Position numbers and translations under genes: made by a program | From: Halomonas sp. | GTDB lineage: Bacteria > Pseudomonadota > Gammaproteobacteria > Pseudomonadales > Halomonadaceae | Assembly: GCA_003560175.1 (NCBI GenBank) | Contig: PWIZ01000251.1 | Location: 1-14,980 of the forward strand | DNA length: 14,980 nt | Reading direction: 5' to 3' | The notes under the pieces: model-generated | The model's input: only the letters and a program-made list of their open reading frames with translations | What the model was told of the DNA's origin: nothing | Database searches by the model: none | Part shown: positions 1 through 7,088 of the stretch, in pieces | Position numbering within the stretch: the first letter of the stretch is position 1 | Layout of the letters: each line of letters opens with the position of its first letter

Positions 1-62
1 ACGCCCAGAATGGCGGCTCTGGTACTCCTGGCCAAGGGAAGCTGTCGTTGAGTGAATGGCAT
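1..62 (-). CDS. 5' end of an unidentified gene under a probable NsrR-type promoter (partial)
   Basis: Reading leftwards on the minus strand, an ATG at 62-60 opens a frame with no stop for all 20 complete codons before the window edge. The peptide begins MPFTQRQLPLARSTRAAILG. A good ribosome binding site, AGGAG (69-73), lies 6 nt upstream of the ATG. A promoter-like element and an NsrR-type palindrome lie 54 bases further upstream. The fragment is too short to identify. Position downstream of an NsrR-like operator suggests a nitrosative-stress or denitrification gene (for example hmp, nnrS or a NO reductase), but that is inference only. It is transcribed in the same direction as the RND operon, from which it is separated by 113 bases holding its own promoter. 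Confidence 0.55.
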   Translation of the reverse strand, partial: MPFTQRQLPLARSTRAAILG

Positions 63-111
63 GGCTGGCTCCTGATGCGGGTTGATGGGAGGCCGCCACG
101 GCAGCCCCGCC

Positions 112-142
112 CCTTAAGATGTATTTATTATACATCTTAAGG
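112..142. promoter_or_regulatory. NsrR-type operator: long perfect inverted repeat
   Basis: Perfect 13-bp arms (112-124 and 130-142) flank a 5-base centre. The inner 23 bp (116-138) have the 11-1-11 layout of NsrR sites: left half AAGATGTATTT, one central A, right half TTATACATCTT. The gammaproteobacterial NsrR consensus is roughly AAGATGYATTT-N-AAATRCATCTT, so only two bases of the right half differ. NsrR is a [Fe-S] Rrf2-family repressor that releases DNA when nitrosylated. The site covers a TATAAT -10 element reading left, as expected for a repressor. An intrinsic terminator for the RND operon is less likely because the stem is AT-rich and no T-tract follows on either strand. Confidence 0.72.
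127..132 (-). promoter_or_regulatory. Perfect TATAAT -10 element inside the NsrR-type palindrome
   Basis: The minus strand reads TATAAT here, which would start RNA at about position 120 and leave a leader of about 58 nt before the ATG at 62. No good -35 hexamer is present 16-18 bp upstream: position 150-155 reads TGCCAG, and a TTGACG at 162-167 is too far away. The promoter may therefore be weak or need an activator. Confidence 0.5.
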
Positions 143-175
143 CTAGATGCTGGCACCGCTTCGTCAAGGACGAAC

Positions 176-3100
176 TCACTCCGCTGGTGGTGCCTGGCGT
201 ATCCATCCCCAGTCATCGAACAGCACGTAGAGCGCCGGAATCACCAGCAACACCATCACGGTGGCGCTGAGAAGGCCGAACACCACCGAGATCACCAGCG
301 GCTTGATGGCCGCCGCCTGGCTGCTGGTCTCGGCCAGCAGCGGAAGCAGCCCAGCGATGGTGGTGGTAGACGAGATCAGAATGGCGCGTAGCCGGTCGCG
401 ACTGGCCTGGCCGGCAGCCGCCACGGCGTCGAGCCCGCGCCCGCGGTGAGTCTTGATGAAGTGGATCAGCAGGATGGCGTTATTGACCACGATGCCGGCC
501 AAGGAGGCCGCGCCGATCAGAGAGGGCATGGAGAGGTAGTAGCCCATGAGCACATGGCCCCAGATGGCGCCAATAAAGGCCAGCGGTATCGCCACCATCA
601 CGATCAGCGGTTCCACGTAGCTGCGAAACTGAAAGGAGAGGATCACGAAGATGCCCACCAGCCCGATCAGCAGCCCGCGACCGATGGAGCCGCCGGTCTC
701 GGCGGAGCTGGCCACCTGGCCCTCGAAGGCGACCGCCACATCGGGATGACGCGCCCGGAACGCCTCCAGCCAGCCGCTGCCGACGAGATCATCGACGATG
801 GCCTGGCCGCTGGCCTGCCGCGCATCCACGTTGGCCTCCACGGTGACGGTACGCCGCCCATCGATGCGGGTGATACGCGCCCAGTCGCGCCGCTCCTCCG
901 CGCTGGCAATGACCTCCAGTGGCACCCGCCGCCCATCCGGCAGGGCGATAGTCATATCGGCCAGGGCGTCGAGAGACGTCCTGTCCGCCTCGGCCAGGCG
1001 AATCAACACCTCGATCTCCTGTTCGCCGATGCGCAGGGTATCGGCGATCTCGCCGAGCAAGGCGGCACGCATCTGGCCAGCCACCTCCTCGGCGGAGAGC
1101 CCCAAGCCATGGGCGCCCTCGATCAGCGAGAAGGCTCGCTGGGGCTTGCCCAGGCGCAGGTCGTCGATGACGTTGTAGACGGCCGCATAGCCATCGAGAT
1201 GATCGCCCAGTTCCAGCGCCGCCGCCTTCATGGACTCCAGGTTCTCTCCAGCCAGGCGCACCTCCACCGGCACCCCGGCGGGGCCGAAGCCCGGCTCCTG
1301 GATGATCAGGCGCTGCACGCCTTCGATCTCGCCGATCGCCTCCCGCCAGGCCGTGGTGAGCTCGTCCAGCGTCACCCGGCGCCGCTCGGCGGTCAGCAGG
1401 TCGACGATGACGGTGGCCACATGGGGACCAGCCTCCCGGGCACTGGGGTTGTGGTTGAAGCGCACCTGGATGGCCTCGACCAGGGCGGCTCCCCCGGGCT
1501 GCTCTGGCGAGAAGCGCGCGTCGAGCACCTGCATCGCCGCCTCGACCCGCTCGACAACCGCCTCGGTGCGCGCCAGTGGCGTGCCCTGGGGCATCAGGAT
1601 GCGCGCCTCCAGCACGTCGCCGTCGATGTCCGGCATCGCCTCACTGCCCAAATGCCCCCCGGCCATGAAGCCGAAGGAGCCCAGCATAATGGCGACAATG
1701 ATTCCCAGCACCGCATGGCGATATCGTATCGTCCGATCGGCCAGCCGCCCGACTGCCTCGCGGAACCTGTCAAAATGCCGTTCGAAGGCGGCACGGAAGC
1801 GGGAATCGTGCCCCGCCTGCATGGTCACTATGCTGCCCTTGAGATGGTGCGGCAGGATCCAGAAGGCCTCGATGAGGCTGGCCGCCAGGGCGGCGATCAG
1901 CACCACCGGCAACACCTGCAGCACGGCGCCCAGCTCACCGGCCAGGAAGGAGAGCGGCACAAATACCGCCACTGTGGTCAGAAAGGATGACAGCACCCCG
2001 GGCAACACCTGGCGGGTACCGGCTACCACCGCCTCCAGCGGCGTGGCGCCCTCCCGGGCGTGGGCAGCGATGCTGTCGGTGATGACGATGGCGTCGTCCA
2101 TGACGATACCGATCGCCATCAGCAGGGCCACCAGGGTAATCATATTCAGCGACAGCCCGGTCAGCGCCATCACCGTGAAGGCGCCCATGAAGGCAGCGGG
2201 CAACCCCAGCACCGCCCATAGCGCGAGCCGCGGGCGGAAGAACAGGCTCATCACCAGTACCACCAGAATCAGCCCCAGCAGCCCGTTGCCCACCAACATC
2301 TGCAGGCGGTCGCGGACGATGCCGGTCATGTCCTGGGTCAGGGTCAGCGAGACACCGCCGTCTAAGCGCAGACGCTCTGCCTCGACCAGCTGCTCGAGGC
2401 GCGCCTTCACCGCCAGGGCGTCGTCGCGCAGGGTCTTGCTCACCTCCAGCACCACTGCCGGCTCGCCGTTGAAACGCACCCGCTCCTCCTCCCGCTCACC
2501 GGCCTCGCTCAGGGTGGCAAGTTCGCCCAGGGTCAGCTCGCCGCCCTCAGGGCTGGAGATCACCACCAGCGAGGCCAGCTCGGCGAGCGAGCGGCGCTGG
2601 TCGGTAAAACGCAACAGGATGTCACGGTCAGCGGTTTCCAGGGTACCCAGTGGCAGGTCGAGACTCTGGCCGGCCACCCGCCGCGCCAACTCTTGCGCCG
2701 AGAGGCCGTGCTGGCCCAGCACCTCGCGGGGCACTTCCACCTGCCACTGGCGCTGGGATCTGCCGTGGATCGCCACCTCAGCAACACCGGGCAGCGTCAT
2801 GATGCGCGCTTCCAGACGCAGGGCGTAGTCCTCGAGCTGGCGCATCGGCATGTCGCCGAACACTGCCACCGCCGCCACCGGATCGCTGCGATGTAGCTCG
2901 CGGACCACCGGCGCCTCGGCGCGGACCGGCAGTTCGGTGATGGCGTTGACCTCGGTATCAATCTGAGTGAGGAAGCGGATGGCATCGCCGCCCTTCGTCA
3001 TGGTGGCGGTGGCGCTGGCCAGGTTGTCCTGGGCCATGCAGGAGAACTCGTCGAGGAACTCCACTCCCTTGACCGCCTCATGGAGGCGCCTGCATATAGC

Positions 3101-3277
3101 GTCCTCGACGTCGGCGGCGCTGGCGCCGCGATAGACCACCTCCACGGCCACTTCCGTGGAGCGGTAGTCGGGAAAGGTCTCGCGCTTGAGGTTCGGAGCG
3201 GCGAACAGGCCGACGGCCAGCAGCAATATCAGCAACAGGTTGGCCGCCGTGGTATGGGCTGCAAACCAGCGGATCAT
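176..3277 (-). CDS. RND-family efflux transporter permease (AcrB-like), 1033 aa
   Basis: This is an inner-membrane proton-driven pump subunit, expected to form a trimer with the adaptor encoded just upstream and an outer-membrane channel encoded elsewhere. Features seen: an N-terminal membrane helix (about 10-29), a large periplasmic loop, a helix cluster (about 330-475), a second large loop, and a final helix cluster (about 870-1025). The TM4 proton-relay motif is present as GIVMDDAIVI, with D394 and D395. In the TM10 motif GIVVNNAIL (from 928), Asn stands where AcrB has Lys940, as in several other RND pumps. Length is normal for the family. The start overlaps the adaptor stop by 4 bp (ATGA) and has GGGAG upstream, so translation is probably coupled. 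The substrate cannot be read from sequence. Confidence 0.95.
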   Translation of the reverse strand: MIRWFAAHTTAANLLLILLLAVGLFAAPNLKRETFPDYRSTEVAVEVVYRGASAADVEDAICRRLHEAVKGVEFLDEFSCMAQDNLASATATMTKGGDAIRFLTQIDTEVNAITELPVRAEAPVVRELHRSDPVAAVAVFGDMPMRQLEDYALRLEARIMTLPGVAEVAIHGRSQRQWQVEVPREVLGQHGLSAQELARRVAGQSLDLPLGTLETADRDILLRFTDQRRSLAELASLVVISSPEGGELTLGELATLSEAGEREEERVRFNGEPAVVLEVSKTLRDDALAVKARLEQLVEAERLRLDGGVSLTLTQDMTGIVRDRLQMLVGNGLLGLILVVLVMSLFFRPRLALWAVLGLPAAFMGAFTVMALTGLSLNMITLVALLMAIGIVMDDAIVITDSIAAHAREGATPLEAVVAGTRQVLPGVLSSFLTTVAVFVPLSFLAGELGAVLQVLPVVLIAALAASLIEAFWILPHHLKGSIVTMQAGHDSRFRAAFERHFDRFREAVGRLADRTIRYRHAVLGIIVAIMLGSFGFMAGGHLGSEAMPDIDGDVLEARILMPQGTPLARTEAVVERVEAAMQVLDARFSPEQPGGAALVEAIQVRFNHNPSAREAGPHVATVIVDLLTAERRRVTLDELTTAWREAIGEIEGVQRLIIQEPGFGPAGVPVEVRLAGENLESMKAAALELGDHLDGYAAVYNVIDDLRLGKPQRAFSLIEGAHGLGLSAEEVAGQMRAALLGEIADTLRIGEQEIEVLIRLAEADRTSLDALADMTIALPDGRRVPLEVIASAEERRDWARITRIDGRRTVTVEANVDARQASGQAIVDDLVGSGWLEAFRARHPDVAVAFEGQVASSAETGGSIGRGLLIGLVGIFVILSFQFRSYVEPLIVMVAIPLAFIGAIWGHVLMGYYLSMPSLIGAASLAGIVVNNAILLIHFIKTHRGRGLDAVAAAGQASRDRLRAILISSTTTIAGLLPLLAETSSQAAAIKPLVISVVFGLLSATVMVLLVIPALYVLFDDWGWIRQAPPAE

Positions 3278-4671
3278 GGCTGCGCTCCCGTTCTCGGGTC
3301 GTCACCCAGCGACTCCCCCAATGCCTGGGCGGCGAGACGGGCCTCGAGGACCTCGTCCCGACGGGGCGCCAGCGCCATGCCGGTGATCGCCGGCTGCAGG
3401 TCGTCGACGATCACCCGCTCGCCTGGCGCCAGACCCGCCTCGATCACCGCCAGATCCCCCTGCTGGAAGGCCACCGAGACCGGGCGACGTACCAGACGGT
3501 CCTGCCCGTCGACTAGATAGAGCTCGCCTTGGTGGAGCGCCGACACCGGCACCACCAGTCGCAGTTCGGAGCTCGGCGCCGAGAGATGCACCCGGGTATA
3601 CATGTCGCGCTGCAGCGGTGGGCGGTCCGGCGGCCGCGCATCCCGGTAGGGGTGATCGACCCGCACTACCACCCGCACGGCGCGAGTGGCCGGATCCAGG
3701 CCGCTGGCGATACGCACGACCCGCCCGCTCCAGCCCACGTCGGGGGCACCCACCAGCGCCAGTTCGGCCTCGATGACGCCGAGGTCGATGCGCTCGCTGA
3801 GGCTGAGGGTACCAAGCGGCAGGTCATCGGGGGCCACGGCGCCCAGCAGGCGTCGCATCATGCTGAACGGGACTCGCGCCTCCACCTCGGCGGCGGCCAG
3901 GCTGTCCGCCTCGAAGAGCCGCTGTCCCACGGCAACGAACTGGTGACGCTCCACCGCGACCTCGCCGAGGCGCAGGTCGTAGGGGGCGACGAAGCGGGTA
4001 TCCTCCAGGTCGCGCCGGGTCTGAGCCAGCCGCGTGGCGGCCCGGGCCTGCTGGGCCTCCAAGGACTGTCGCCGCGCCGGTAGCAGCGCCAGGCTGTTCT
4101 CCAGCGAAGCCACCGCCTGGCGCTGTGCCAGGCTGGCACGGCGCTGTTCGTCGAGCTGGCCGCGGGCCACGGCCCCGCTGCCGGCCAGCCGTTCGATGCG
4201 CGCCAGCTCCTGCTCGGCCAGGGCCAGTCGCTCACGCTCCAACGCCAGCAGCCGCCTGGTGTTCTGCTCCTCGACCTCGAGCAGGGCCCCCTCGCCGGCC
4301 AGGCCGGCCAGCTCCGCCTCGGCCTCGGCGATGGCCAGCTCGTAGCGGCTGGGGTCCAGCGCCACCAGCAGGGAACCCTCCGGCAACAGGGTGCCGCTCT
4401 CCAGCTCCGAGTGGCGCTCCACCACCCGGCCCGACACATTAGCCACTGCCTGCCAGGTCTCGGCGGGGCGGGCCACGCCGTGACCGCGGGCCTGGAGACG
4501 CATCGCGACCGGCTGCACCTCGATCACCGTGACCGGCGTGGGCGTCACCGCCGCCTCGAGGCGCTCCGGCACCTGGCGATTGGCCACGAAGAACACCAGC
4601 AGCAGCACCCCCACTGCGACCCCGATCAGCACCATGAGTCCCCGGCCCAAGCGCTGCCTCCAGGGGATCAT
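3274..4671 (-). CDS. RND efflux periplasmic adaptor (membrane fusion protein, HlyD/AcrA type), 465 aa
   Basis: The adaptor bridges the RND permease and an outer-membrane factor. The N-terminus has basic residues and one hydrophobic segment (about 11-30) with no lipobox cysteine, so it is probably anchored by an uncleaved helix rather than a lipid. A first lipoyl half-motif (about 75-108) is followed by a long coiled-coil hairpin rich in Leu, Glu, Ala and Arg (about 110-225). The second lipoyl half (about 226-255, with VAPYDLRLGEV) and beta-barrel and membrane-proximal domains (about 260-445) complete the normal order. A strong GGAGG (4678-4682) sits 6 nt upstream of the ATG. The gene overlaps tetR and the permease by 4 bp each (ATGA). 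No outer-membrane channel gene is in the window. Confidence 0.92.
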   Translation of the reverse strand: MIPWRQRLGRGLMVLIGVAVGVLLLVFFVANRQVPERLEAAVTPTPVTVIEVQPVAMRLQARGHGVARPAETWQAVANVSGRVVERHSELESGTLLPEGSLLVALDPSRYELAIAEAEAELAGLAGEGALLEVEEQNTRRLLALERERLALAEQELARIERLAGSGAVARGQLDEQRRASLAQRQAVASLENSLALLPARRQSLEAQQARAATRLAQTRRDLEDTRFVAPYDLRLGEVAVERHQFVAVGQRLFEADSLAAAEVEARVPFSMMRRLLGAVAPDDLPLGTLSLSERIDLGVIEAELALVGAPDVGWSGRVVRIASGLDPATRAVRVVVRVDHPYRDARPPDRPPLQRDMYTRVHLSAPSSELRLVVPVSALHQGELYLVDGQDRLVRRPVSVAFQQGDLAVIEAGLAPGERVIVDDLQPAITGMALAPRRDEVLEARLAAQALGESLGDDPRTGAQP

Positions 4672-5285
4672 GCCTCACCTCCGCGACCCGCTCGGATACC
4701 GTGCCGATAGAGGTCGAAGGCCACCGGCCCACGGTCGACGATCCCGGCGACATCGCCATCGATCAGCGCCTGCAGCACCAGCCCCTGCAGGCAACCGATG
4801 AACTGGGCCGCTGCGACGTCCAGGTCGAGCCCGGGCCTCAGCTGGCCGCGCCGCCGGCCCTCCTCGAGCACCCCTGCCAGTCGCTGCCGGTAGTTCGCCA
4901 GCAGCGCCTTGACCATGCGACTGGCGGGAGTGGGGCGTGGATGCTGCAGCTGTCCCATCAGCAGGCGAGGCACCCCGGGGTGCTCGGCGATGAAGGCCAC
5001 ATGGGCCAGGAACATCGCCTCCAGAGCCGCCAGGGGATCCTCGACGCCCTCGGCGGCGGCACCGACCCGCGCCATCACCCGCTCAGCGACCCAGGCCACC
5101 ACCGCTTCCCAGATCGCCTCCTTGTTAGAAAAGTGGCGAAACAGCGCGCCCTGGGTGACCCCCATTCGCTGGGCGATGCGCTCCGTGGTCAGGGTGGCGG
5201 GCTCCTCCTCCCCGCATAGGGCGACGACGGTCTCCACGGTACGCTCGCGGCGCACCTCGGCGCTAAGGTGCTGACGTTGCGACAT
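4668..5285 (-). CDS. TetR/AcrR-family repressor of the efflux operon, 205 aa
   Basis: First gene of the three-gene efflux operon. The N-terminal DNA-binding domain is clear: helix-turn-helix about residues 33-52 (TTERIAQRMGVTQGALFRHF) followed by SNKEAIW, the typical TetR capping segment. The C-terminal half is alpha-helical and presumably binds the inducing ligand. The ATG at 5285 is supported by GAGG (5293-5296) 7 nt upstream. A 22-bp perfect palindrome begins 15 bp upstream of the start, so autorepression of the operon, relieved by a pump substrate, is the simplest model. The stop codon overlaps the adaptor start by 4 bp. Which ligand it senses is unknown. Confidence 0.92.
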   Translation of the reverse strand: MSQRQHLSAEVRRERTVETVVALCGEEEPATLTTERIAQRMGVTQGALFRHFSNKEAIWEAVVAWVAERVMARVGAAAEGVEDPLAALEAMFLAHVAFIAEHPGVPRLLMGQLQHPRPTPASRMVKALLANYRQRLAGVLEEGRRRGQLRPGLDLDVAAAQFIGCLQGLVLQALIDGDVAGIVDRGPVAFDLYRHGIRAGRGGEA

Positions 5286-5299
5286 GCTCGAGCCTCAAA

Positions 5300-5321
5300 A
5301 GATAGTAATTGATTACTATCT
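5300..5321. promoter_or_regulatory. Palindromic operator, probably for the TetR repressor
   Basis: Perfect 10-bp arms AGATAGTAAT (5300-5309) and ATTACTATCT (5312-5321) flank a TG centre. The site is AT-rich in GC-rich surroundings, close to the tetR start, and of typical TetR-operator length. It probably overlaps the operon promoter, though no -35/-10 pair stands out. The flanking 5322-5409 segment carries only a short inverted repeat, GTCAA-TCT-TTGAC (5372-5384), and no convincing terminator for norR. Confidence 0.75.
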
Positions 5322-5409
5322 ATCATCATCGCAGGACTTGCGCCAGCCGACATCATGCGGCGCTGATCTCAGTCAATCTTTGACGTTTCTCGGGGAACAT
5401 TGAAAACCG

Positions 5410-6936
5410 CTACTTCAGCCCCAGCCGCCTGGCCAGCTTGTGCAGGTTGCTGGGGTCCAGCTCCAGGCGCCGGGCCGCCGCCGCCCAGCGCCCGTCGCAG
5501 GCCTCCAGGGCCTCGCGGATCGCTCGGCGCTGGGTCCGCTCCACGCACTCGCGAAGGCTCGACGCGATGACCTCATCGGTGTTCTCCGGTGCTTCCGATA
5601 CGCTGTCTCTTCCTCCCTCGGGAACGGGTAGGTCGAGCCAGACAGGCTCCAGGGTGATGATCTCGTCGCGCCGCGCACCTCGACTCAAGGCCTTGATCGC
5701 CGCCCGGCTGATCACGTGCTCCAGCTCGCGCACGTTGCCCGGCCAGGCATAGGCCAGCAGCGCCTCCTCGGCGTCGGGCGAGAGCCGCAGGCTGCGTACT
5801 CCGAGACGCACCCGGTTGATCTCCAGGTAGTGGCCGGCCAGCACCAACACGTCGCTGCCCCGCTCGCGCAGCGGCGGAATCGCCACCGGATAGGCGGACA
5901 GACGGTGGTAGAGATCCGCGCGGAAGCTGCCGTCGCGCACGGCCTCGGCCAAGTGCCGGTTGGTGGCGGCGATGATGCGCACGTTGACCTGGCGCGGGAT
6001 GTCCTCCCCCAGGCGCTGCACCTCGCCCTCCTGCAGGGCGCGCAACAGCTTGGCCTGGACCGGCAGCGACAACTCGCCCACCTCGTCGAGGAAGAGGGTG
6101 CCGCCGTCGGCCGTCTCGAAGCGACCGGCGCGCTCGGCGGTGGCGCCGGAGAAGGCCCCCCTCACATGGCCGAACAGCTCGCTCTCGGCCAGCGATTCAG
6201 GCAGGGCGGCGCAGTTGACCTGTACCATCGCCGCATCGCGGCGGGCGGAGCGGCGGTGCAGGCGGCGCGCGAAGAGCTCCTTGCCCACTCCGGTCTCGCC
6301 GCTAAGCAGCACCGGCAGGTCGGCCCCCGCCACCACGTCCAACTCGCGCAGCAGCCGCATCAGTACCGCACTGTGGCCGAGGATATCGCGCGCCTCGGGG
6401 GCCGACAGGGGCAGGCCGCTCTCCTGTCGGGCCATGCGCAGGGCGCGCAGGTCCCGCTCCAGGCGACTGACTCGTACCGCCGCCTCGACCAGCAGCGCGT
6501 AGCGCTCCAGGGCGGTTCGGTCATCGGCATCGAAGGTGCCCGCCTCCAGCGCATCCAGCGTCAGCGCGCCCCAGGGTTGGCCCTCCACGTGCAGGCTGAT
6601 GCCCATGCAGTCATGAACGTGCAGCGGCTGGCCGGGCTGCTGCTCCACCAGGCCGTCGTAGGGGTCCGGCAGGCTGGCATCGGGCGGAAAGAGGGTGGTA
6701 CGCCGGCTGGCGAGGATGGTAGCCAGACGCGGATGGAAGGCCACCGCGAAGCGCCGTCCCAGCGCTTCGCGCACCAGGCCATCCACCGCCACCGGCACCA
6801 GGGCCTTCTCCTCCAGGCGCAGCAGACAGACCGCGCCGCAGCGAAAACCCTCGCGCAGGGTACGCACCAGGCGATGCAGACGCACTGCGCTGGGCAGGTC
6901 GGCAACCAGGTCCGCCAAGAGGGTCTCGTCGAGCAT
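5410..6936 (-). CDS. norR: NorR, NO-sensing sigma-54-dependent transcriptional activator
   Basis: NorR binds NO through a mononuclear iron in its N-terminal GAF domain and then drives sigma-54 RNA polymerase. Numbering from a GTG at 6948: GAF domain about 20-165, containing DPYDGL (95-100) and HDCMG (112-116), which resemble the NorR iron-site region. The AAA+ domain has Walker A GETGVGKE (217-224), GAFSGA (264-269) and Walker B GTLFLDEV (283-290). The C-terminal Fis-type helix-turn-helix ends in ANLHRLAKRLGL-like sequence (NLHKLARRLGLK). The sigma-54 contact loop is GAFSGA rather than the canonical GAFTGA. I prefer the ATG at 6936 because AAGGTG (6946-6951) lies 9 nt upstream, while the GTG has no usable spacing; this gives 508 aa. 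Divergent from the RIC gene it likely activates. Confidence 0.95.
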   Translation of the reverse strand: MLDETLLADLVADLPSAVRLHRLVRTLREGFRCGAVCLLRLEEKALVPVAVDGLVREALGRRFAVAFHPRLATILASRRTTLFPPDASLPDPYDGLVEQQPGQPLHVHDCMGISLHVEGQPWGALTLDALEAGTFDADDRTALERYALLVEAAVRVSRLERDLRALRMARQESGLPLSAPEARDILGHSAVLMRLLRELDVVAGADLPVLLSGETGVGKELFARRLHRRSARRDAAMVQVNCAALPESLAESELFGHVRGAFSGATAERAGRFETADGGTLFLDEVGELSLPVQAKLLRALQEGEVQRLGEDIPRQVNVRIIAATNRHLAEAVRDGSFRADLYHRLSAYPVAIPPLRERGSDVLVLAGHYLEINRVRLGVRSLRLSPDAEEALLAYAWPGNVRELEHVISRAAIKALSRGARRDEIITLEPVWLDLPVPEGGRDSVSEAPENTDEVIASSLRECVERTQRRAIREALEACDGRWAAAARRLELDPSNLHKLARRLGLK

Positions 6937-6993
6937 GGTGATATTCACCTTGAAGGGTTCTATCTACCCTAATCGATTCGGGTCTTTTTCACC
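6937..6993. promoter_or_regulatory. Three NorR-binding sites (GGT-N7-ACC)
   Basis: Three perfect matches to the NorR consensus GGT-N7-ACC occur at 6937-6949 (core GATATTC), 6956-6968 (TCTATCT) and 6981-6993 (CTTTTTC). A fourth, imperfect copy (GGT-N7-ACT) at 7022-7034 abuts the sigma-54 promoter. Centres are 19 and 25 bp apart. Three enhancer sites also precede E. coli norVW. Sites 2 and 3 are bridged by a near-palindrome centred on AATCGATT (6971-6978). Site 1 covers the norR ribosome binding site and abuts its ATG, so NorR probably also limits its own synthesis. The triplet lies about 65-125 bp upstream of the predicted RIC transcription start. Confidence 0.85.
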
Positions 6994-7033
6994 ATCAAGC
7001 CACCAGACACCCTGACCGCGGGGTCTCGAGAAC

Positions 7034-7048
7034 TGGCACGCCGCTTGC
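7034..7048 (+). promoter_or_regulatory. Sigma-54 (RpoN) promoter of the RIC gene
   Basis: TGGCACGCCGCTTGC matches the -24/-12 consensus TGGCAC-N5-TTGC exactly, with the invariant GG (7035-7036) and GC (7047-7048) separated by 10 bases. The start of RNA would be near 7059, giving a leader of about 30 nt. Together with the upstream NorR sites this makes the downstream gene NO-inducible. Confidence 0.92.
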
Positions 7049-7088
7049 TAGAGGTAGAGTACCCATCATCCACCCAAGGACTCCTGCC

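Noticed and set aside
112..142. Inverted repeat read as the intrinsic terminator of the RND operon
   Set aside because: The stem is AT-rich, lacks a T-tract and contains a -10 element and NsrR-type bases, so an operator explains it better.
446..2828. Long open frames on the plus strand opposite the RND permease (446-1990 and 1230-2828)
   Set aside because: They are antisense to a well-supported gene, show low-complexity Arg/Ser/Pro- or His/Gln-rich sequence typical of shadow frames in GC-rich DNA, and match no family I know.
6936..6948. GTG at 6948 as the norR start
   Set aside because: No ribosome binding site at proper distance; AAGGTG is correctly spaced for the ATG at 6936.
7022..7034. 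Fourth NorR site (GGT-N7-ACT)
   Set aside because: The last base fails the ACC consensus and it abuts the sigma-54 -24 element, a poor position for an enhancer; kept only as a possible remnant.
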